Shown here: piece by piece, positions 26,301 to 28,940 of the stretch
How positions within the stretch are numbered: position 1 is the first letter of the stretch
Layout of the letters: every line of letters begins with the position of its first letter
Assembly (NCBI GenBank): GCA_030560485.1
Contig: JAKTTS010000163.1
Location: 1 to 28,940, forward strand
DNA length: 28,940 nucleotides
Source of the DNA: Ascoidea tarda (nom. inval.)
Taxonomy: Eukaryota; Ascomycota; Saccharomycetes; Ascoideales; Ascoideaceae
Direction of reading: 5' to 3'
Notes under the pieces: model-generated
Databases searched by the model: none
What the model was told of the DNA's origin: nothing
Seen by the model: only the letters and a program-made list of their open reading frames with translations
Translations under genes and position numbers: made by a program

Positions 26301-26702
26301 AAGTCAGTTGCATCAAGTAATATTTCTTCACTGACATTGGCCTCCCGAACATCGTTGGATGGAGATACTAGTATGGGATCTATCATTTCAACATCGAGTA
26401 CCAAATCAAGTCGTGAAAAATTAAATGAAAAATTTAAGAATTTTGGAAAGAAATTTAAAAGAAATAGATCCAAAATAGCAGATGGAGCTGAGAAATATCT
26501 GAGTACAGAGTCTAATTTCAATACTCGCGGTTCTCCAAATAAACCATTTACTGAAGATCGAAATGAAGCTGATAGTTCCAATGCTAACGTATCTATCAGT
26601 AACGAATTTAGTGCCAAAATTGATCTCTGCTCACCAGCAAGAATTGCACAAACACAATCCTCAGTGCGATATTCCGATACCCCTATGATTGAAACTGATT
26701 GA
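23316..26702 (+). CDS. KIP3: Kinesin-8 motor protein Kip3
   Basis: Plus-end-directed, microtubule-depolymerising motor that controls spindle length and position. The motor domain fills about residues 12-440: VCVRLRPF, P-loop GATGCGKTHT (about 165), NLTSSRSHAV (switch I region), IDLAGSERA (switch II), NINKSLLALGNCINAL and LNTLKYADRAKQIKTK. The neck NLDRHISSYLKMI is characteristic of kinesin-8/Kip3. A helical middle region (about 440-690) and a long Ser/Asn-rich tail with a basic cluster follow. The protein has 1128 residues against 805 in S. cerevisiae; additions lie in a loop near the motor N-terminus (Asn run around residues 68-77) and in the tail. The frame is open from 23286, but that codon is TTG; the ATG at 23316 starts MTIPNDINNL. 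In-frame CTG appears at 25311, 26331 and 26499, all outside the motor. Confidence 0.95.
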   Translation: MTIPNDINNLISSPTKESSISVCVRLRPFTESESSKLITQKEDQLFLGDGALSSNPSRRQNPSNSNFDNNNNSIGYNKYTPNGIRKIVDIVDERMLIFDPSNQSNPLQRMQKNAFPSSKSRIREHRFVFDRLFDQSSNQFDVFNSTTKPLLDSVLDGFNATVFAYGATGCGKTHTISGNQNDPGIIFLTMKELFKRIELLNDTKIFEISLSYLEIYNESIKDLLDPLKNSKLLNIREDSNKKVFVTNLSILKPKDVNQVMEMIILGNQNRTMSPTEANLTSSRSHAVLQINIDQKNKTAQLSEEHCFATLSIIDLAGSERASATKNRGERLHEGANINKSLLALGNCINALCDPRKRNHIPYRDSKLTRLLKFSLGGNCKTVMIVCISPSSQHYDETLNTLKYADRAKQIKTKITRNTQNLDRHISSYLKMITEQKQEIDDLRKRESKVVKQNLNNYKSKKENCLIQLIKSIDSIKLILINYNHEKLIKSKLLAKRKFYLIQRNQIQMLLESFKKIYNFSNNPKLSPDLLDLKSSCEVLINSISLKIDELESRYLNEGLYQVHKVFKSNTKLILTKLKDLDEWSDYETHIFNEHINLLKNSMESEILYNSSILFDKSVMKNGIELLRPFDFLTDYYFITIKKLTEINAIDDMDTNRDEMLSLINELLNSCYSAITKLNAYSFDDILEFNSVPISSPISSPNLTKKTSISRIRNSPPLKSIINFNSQNSNMSSNINKINSVSNVNNVNHDIINCKATYINSNGTNLISNLKGNSGIALPSLSSNQYTYSSTPRLNQIARFQGQSSPRSVSVTSNSNGSIITNSNPSTNKYKHKGFGEKRLLSPLSVTISSSPNKFFRKNSSKKVKSPIRSGHNKVKKVRWNLPSLHNTSSEIDLNTTFDGSSNDEDEIMKEPFSQQLNNKLKKEQKIKSSLLPKDIIFEKTDDNILGNVSLSRFRPSIDENLDSSDTKDFSLREISLNSKPSNGISNGTLTQDSSNKSVASSNISSLTLASRTSLDGDTSMGSIISTSSTKSSREKLNEKFKNFGKKFKRNRSKIADGAEKYLSTESNFNTRGSPNKPFTEDRNEADSSNANVSISNEFSAKIDLCSPARIAQTQSSVRYSDTPMIETD

Positions 26703-27693
26703 AACTGTTCTTTTGTTCTTTTTTTGTTTTTTGTTTTTTTTGAGATAGATTTTTTCACACCTCATCAGTGTATTCCTCGTCAATTCTTTTCGTTTGTTTC
26801 GGTCAACTCTTTTCTTTTCCATTCTCAGTTCTTTCTTTTTTGTGATATATTTTCGTTTATTTGTTTCTGTTTGTGATTGTCATTATGGGGTTTATACAAA
26901 ACAGTGTCTTGCACTTTCTTCTTTTAGCAGACGCAGCAGACGCAGCAGAAACAAACCTCGCCGCGCAGCTTCTGCAGTTCCCGCTACTCCTGCTGTCTTG
27001 CAGTAACACGCCTGCGTGCTGTAAAGTATCTGAATTATACTTACACGCGACATCGCTGTTTAAACACCTATTTCTCTTCAGACTAGTTTAGTCATATTTC
27101 TAAAATGGCGGTCTCTGCGAAATAAATAAACCTCAGTAAGAATAGTCTCGATGCTTTTTGAAATAGTCGTTTCTCTTGATACCACATTCTCTCTAGAGCC
27201 GATTTATATTGTTTTTAAAACCTTGTAGATTTTCCTTGAGTTTATAAGTTGGAGATTAATTATCTTTTGCAGTGCGAATTGTTAATAAATAGATCTAAGA
27301 CTAACGTGTAATAAACTAAGTTAAAAACAACTACATTATGCTTGACAGAATGCTTGAAATCCAATAACAGTATTTAAAACAACTGCATAAATGATAGATT
27401 TCTAGCTACGTAAGGAATTCAATAAATTAAACCAACTCGGAAGCTGCCGAACGGCTTTTGTCGGTGGATTCGGTTGGCCGCTCGAAAGCCGGCCGACTTT
27501 TCGCGTACCGGCAATGGCTAGTGGTTTTCGCAGGTTCAAACCGTCGCGCTCCGCTCCGTTTCATCTTTCCGGGCGTTTTCAAGACTCTCTTTCCTCAGAA
27601 CCTCCACTCCTTCAGCTGTGGATAATACTGCATTGTCCAATATATATCTTCTTTCTGTTTGTATCTGGTTTGTCGCCTCCTATTTCTTCTGCT
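26703..27693 (+). promoter_or_regulatory. KIP3 3' region and AVL9 promoter
   Basis: The 991 bp begin T-rich (KIP3 3' end) and contain a 9-bp GCAGACGCA tandem at 26927-26950, a CACGC/GCGTG palindrome at about 27008-27019, AT-rich sequence to 27430, and a GC-rich block of CGG/CCG words at 27437-27515 with a 9-bp hairpin at 27470-27496. A TATATAT at about 27641 lies 50 bp before the AVL9 ATG. Short open frames here are not credible genes. Confidence 0.5.
27470..27496. repeat. GC-rich hairpin in the AVL9 upstream region
   Basis: TCGGTTGGC (27470-27478) pairs over all nine positions, two of them G-T, with GCCGGCCGA (27488-27496) around a 9-base loop. Further CGG and CCG triplets flank it, so it may equally be a cluster of binding sites for zinc-cluster (Zn2Cys6) factors. 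Confidence 0.4.
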
Positions 27694-28940
27694 ATGAACG
27701 ACAATTACTACAACCGAATTGGCTCAGACGAGAACATCAGCATATTTGGCCACAAGCCTATATCGGTCAGCATTTCTGCTGTTGATGATATTATAGATGA
27801 TTACTTGGAGATAAACCCCTGGTCAAACGACTATGACGACTTGAAGATCATTTCCAGTGCAAGCAAAAATGGCACTTTCCAGAACATAGACAACAATCAT
27901 CACAACAATACGTACAACGAGGCCTACACCAACATTAACTACCCTTCCAAATACATTCATGGTGACACTGACGATGACAACCGCCATAATGACATTAGAG
28001 ACACCAACAAGCCTTTGCAGAAACCCCCATTAACAAATACGACCAACAGCAATATAAACAACAGTATCAGCTCGTCTGATAACAGTACTACAACCGATAG
28101 CATCAATACCGAAAGTCCAAACTTCATAGATAATACCACCGTTAATAATACCAGCATTAATAATAACAATAATCTTAATTCCTTAGATAATAACACTTAT
28201 AGAGACTCAAAAATTACCCCAAATAATGAAGGTTTCTACGGCATTTCTCCTGTCAACTCTCGATCTGGTTTACATCGCATCAAATCAATTCATAAAAGAC
28301 CTTCTTCTCCACTATCAAAACGAAAGTCTTTGTCTTCTCTAACCTCTCCATCTCCAAATAATCTCATACACCATAAAAGATCTTCAACCCTCAAATCCCA
28401 TCCACTTCCTTCACTACCTTTTCTTCCTCTATCCCCATCTCACTCTAATGGCAGTTCCACTCTTAAAAATAACTCTTCTACTTCATCCATCACCTCTAAA
28501 CTCATCAAACAACTTCCTTCTTTAAGTCCGGTAAAACAAAAAAAACAATTTCAGATCCAAACATCCCCTAAACTTATCTTGTCGCCAGTTCAATTATCAC
28601 AAACTTCAAACTCTTCTATTCATTCTCAAGTTTTCTTATCCTCTTTTTATAAAACCAACCCAATCATTTTCTCTGTTTGCTTAGTAGACTTTAATCACTC
28701 ACGAGGTCCTGAAATCGAATACTGGATTGATCAAAATGGTTTAATCGACATCAACAACCCTGATAATTCCTTAAATAATCAAAACTTGAAAAAATTATCA
28801 TCAATGTGGCCGGTTTTGCCTTTTCAAGCATTACCTGATGGCTCTCATGATTTTGAAGAAACCTTTTCCTATTTTACTTTATTATATGATGAAAAAAATA
28901 AAAAAACACTAAATTCAATATGCGAGTCAAATGACTATAC
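27694..28940 (+). CDS. AVL9: Avl9 homologue, N-terminal part (cut by window end)
   Basis: DENN-family protein needed for exocytic transport from the late Golgi. The frame is open from the ATG at 27694 to the last base (415 codons, no stop). The first 320 residues are low-complexity, rich in Asn and Ser, with basic RPSSP/KRKS patches. From about 321 the Avl9 signature begins: FSVCLVDFNHSRGPEIEYW, then WPVLPFQALPDGSHDFEETF followed by SYFTLLY, the start of the DENN module. The rest lies outside the window. The frame also runs upstream to an ATG at 27514, but that extension uses CTG three times in 60 codons whereas the 415 codons after 27694 use none, so 27694 is preferred. The long disordered N-terminus is larger than expected from the S. 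cerevisiae protein. Confidence 0.92.
   Translation, partial: MNDNYYNRIGSDENISIFGHKPISVSISAVDDIIDDYLEINPWSNDYDDLKIISSASKNGTFQNIDNNHHNNTYNEAYTNINYPSKYIHGDTDDDNRHNDIRDTNKPLQKPPLTNTTNSNINNSISSSDNSTTTDSINTESPNFIDNTTVNNTSINNNNNLNSLDNNTYRDSKITPNNEGFYGISPVNSRSGLHRIKSIHKRPSSPLSKRKSLSSLTSPSPNNLIHHKRSSTLKSHPLPSLPFLPLSPSHSNGSSTLKNNSSTSSITSKLIKQLPSLSPVKQKKQFQIQTSPKLILSPVQLSQTSNSSIHSQVFLSSFYKTNPIIFSVCLVDFNHSRGPEIEYWIDQNGLIDINNPDNSLNNQNLKKLSSMWPVLPFQALPDGSHDFEETFSYFTLLYDEKNKKTLNSICESNDY

Noticed and set aside
26861-27091. 76-codon hydrophobic frame after KIP3
   Set aside because: It starts at TTG, and its Ala/Asp repeat comes from a 9-bp DNA repeat; no family resemblance.
27514-27545. TGGCTAGTGGTT and GGTTCAAACC resembling tRNA A and B boxes
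   Set aside because: They are about 10 bases apart, far too close for a tRNA, and the A-box is one base short.
1-28940. Transposons, LTR elements, CRISPR arrays or bacterial-type operons
   Set aside because: No reverse transcriptase, integrase, transposase, long terminal repeats or spaced repeats were seen; every gene is of ordinary yeast type.

Overview
The window is nuclear DNA of a budding yeast (Saccharomycotina). It is AT-rich, its genes show no obvious introns, and several long genes carry asparagine runs. Every recognisable protein is a yeast housekeeping or regulatory factor. NIF3, FRA2 and KIP3 lie in the order and orientation of S. cerevisiae YGL221C-YGL220W-(YGL219C)-YGL216W. CTG codons are very rare even in the less AT-rich genes, which hints at a lineage with CUG reassignment, but this is only a hint. 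No transposon, CRISPR array, rRNA or tRNA could be supported.

Layout. 1-218: tail of an Asn-rich protein (+). 1492-2814: Mig1-type zinc-finger repressor (-). 2815-6651: about 3.8 kb without a convincing gene, holding a CAG/CAA run and several hairpins. 6652-7779: PKA catalytic subunit, TPK (-). 8838-9788: IZH/PAQR membrane protein (+). 10227-12617: Csr1-like Sec14 lipid-transfer protein (+). 13171-13995: Sna3/Pmp3-type protein with a PPxY motif (-). 14125-14718: YLR456W-like split-barrel flavin protein (-). 15011-19732: P5B ATPase Ypk9, interrupted in frame by one TAA at 19355-19357 (+). 19916-20845: NIF3 (-). 21445-21957: BolA2/Fra2 with a histidine-rich N-terminus (+). 23316-26702: kinesin-8 Kip3 (+). 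27694 to the end: N-terminal part of Avl9, a DENN protein (+).

Functional themes. Mig1 and PKA are opposing branches of glucose signalling and are neighbours here. Izh, Fra2 and Ypk9 all relate to zinc, iron or polyamine/metal handling. Sna3, Ypk9, Csr1 and Avl9 relate to membrane traffic or the vacuole. No operon-like logic is implied.

The observations most worth a second look are the single in-frame TAA inside a conserved transmembrane helix of Ypk9; the 15 histidines in 34 residues fused to an iron-sensing BolA2 protein; long sense-strand ATG-free stretches upstream of KIP3 and TPK that look like 0.8 kb leaders; twin CACGTG boxes 20 bp apart before KIP3; a hairpin cluster after FRA2; and the structured MIG1-TPK gene desert. 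All assignments come from reading the sequence and from remembered family motifs; nothing was searched or computed beyond hand counting.
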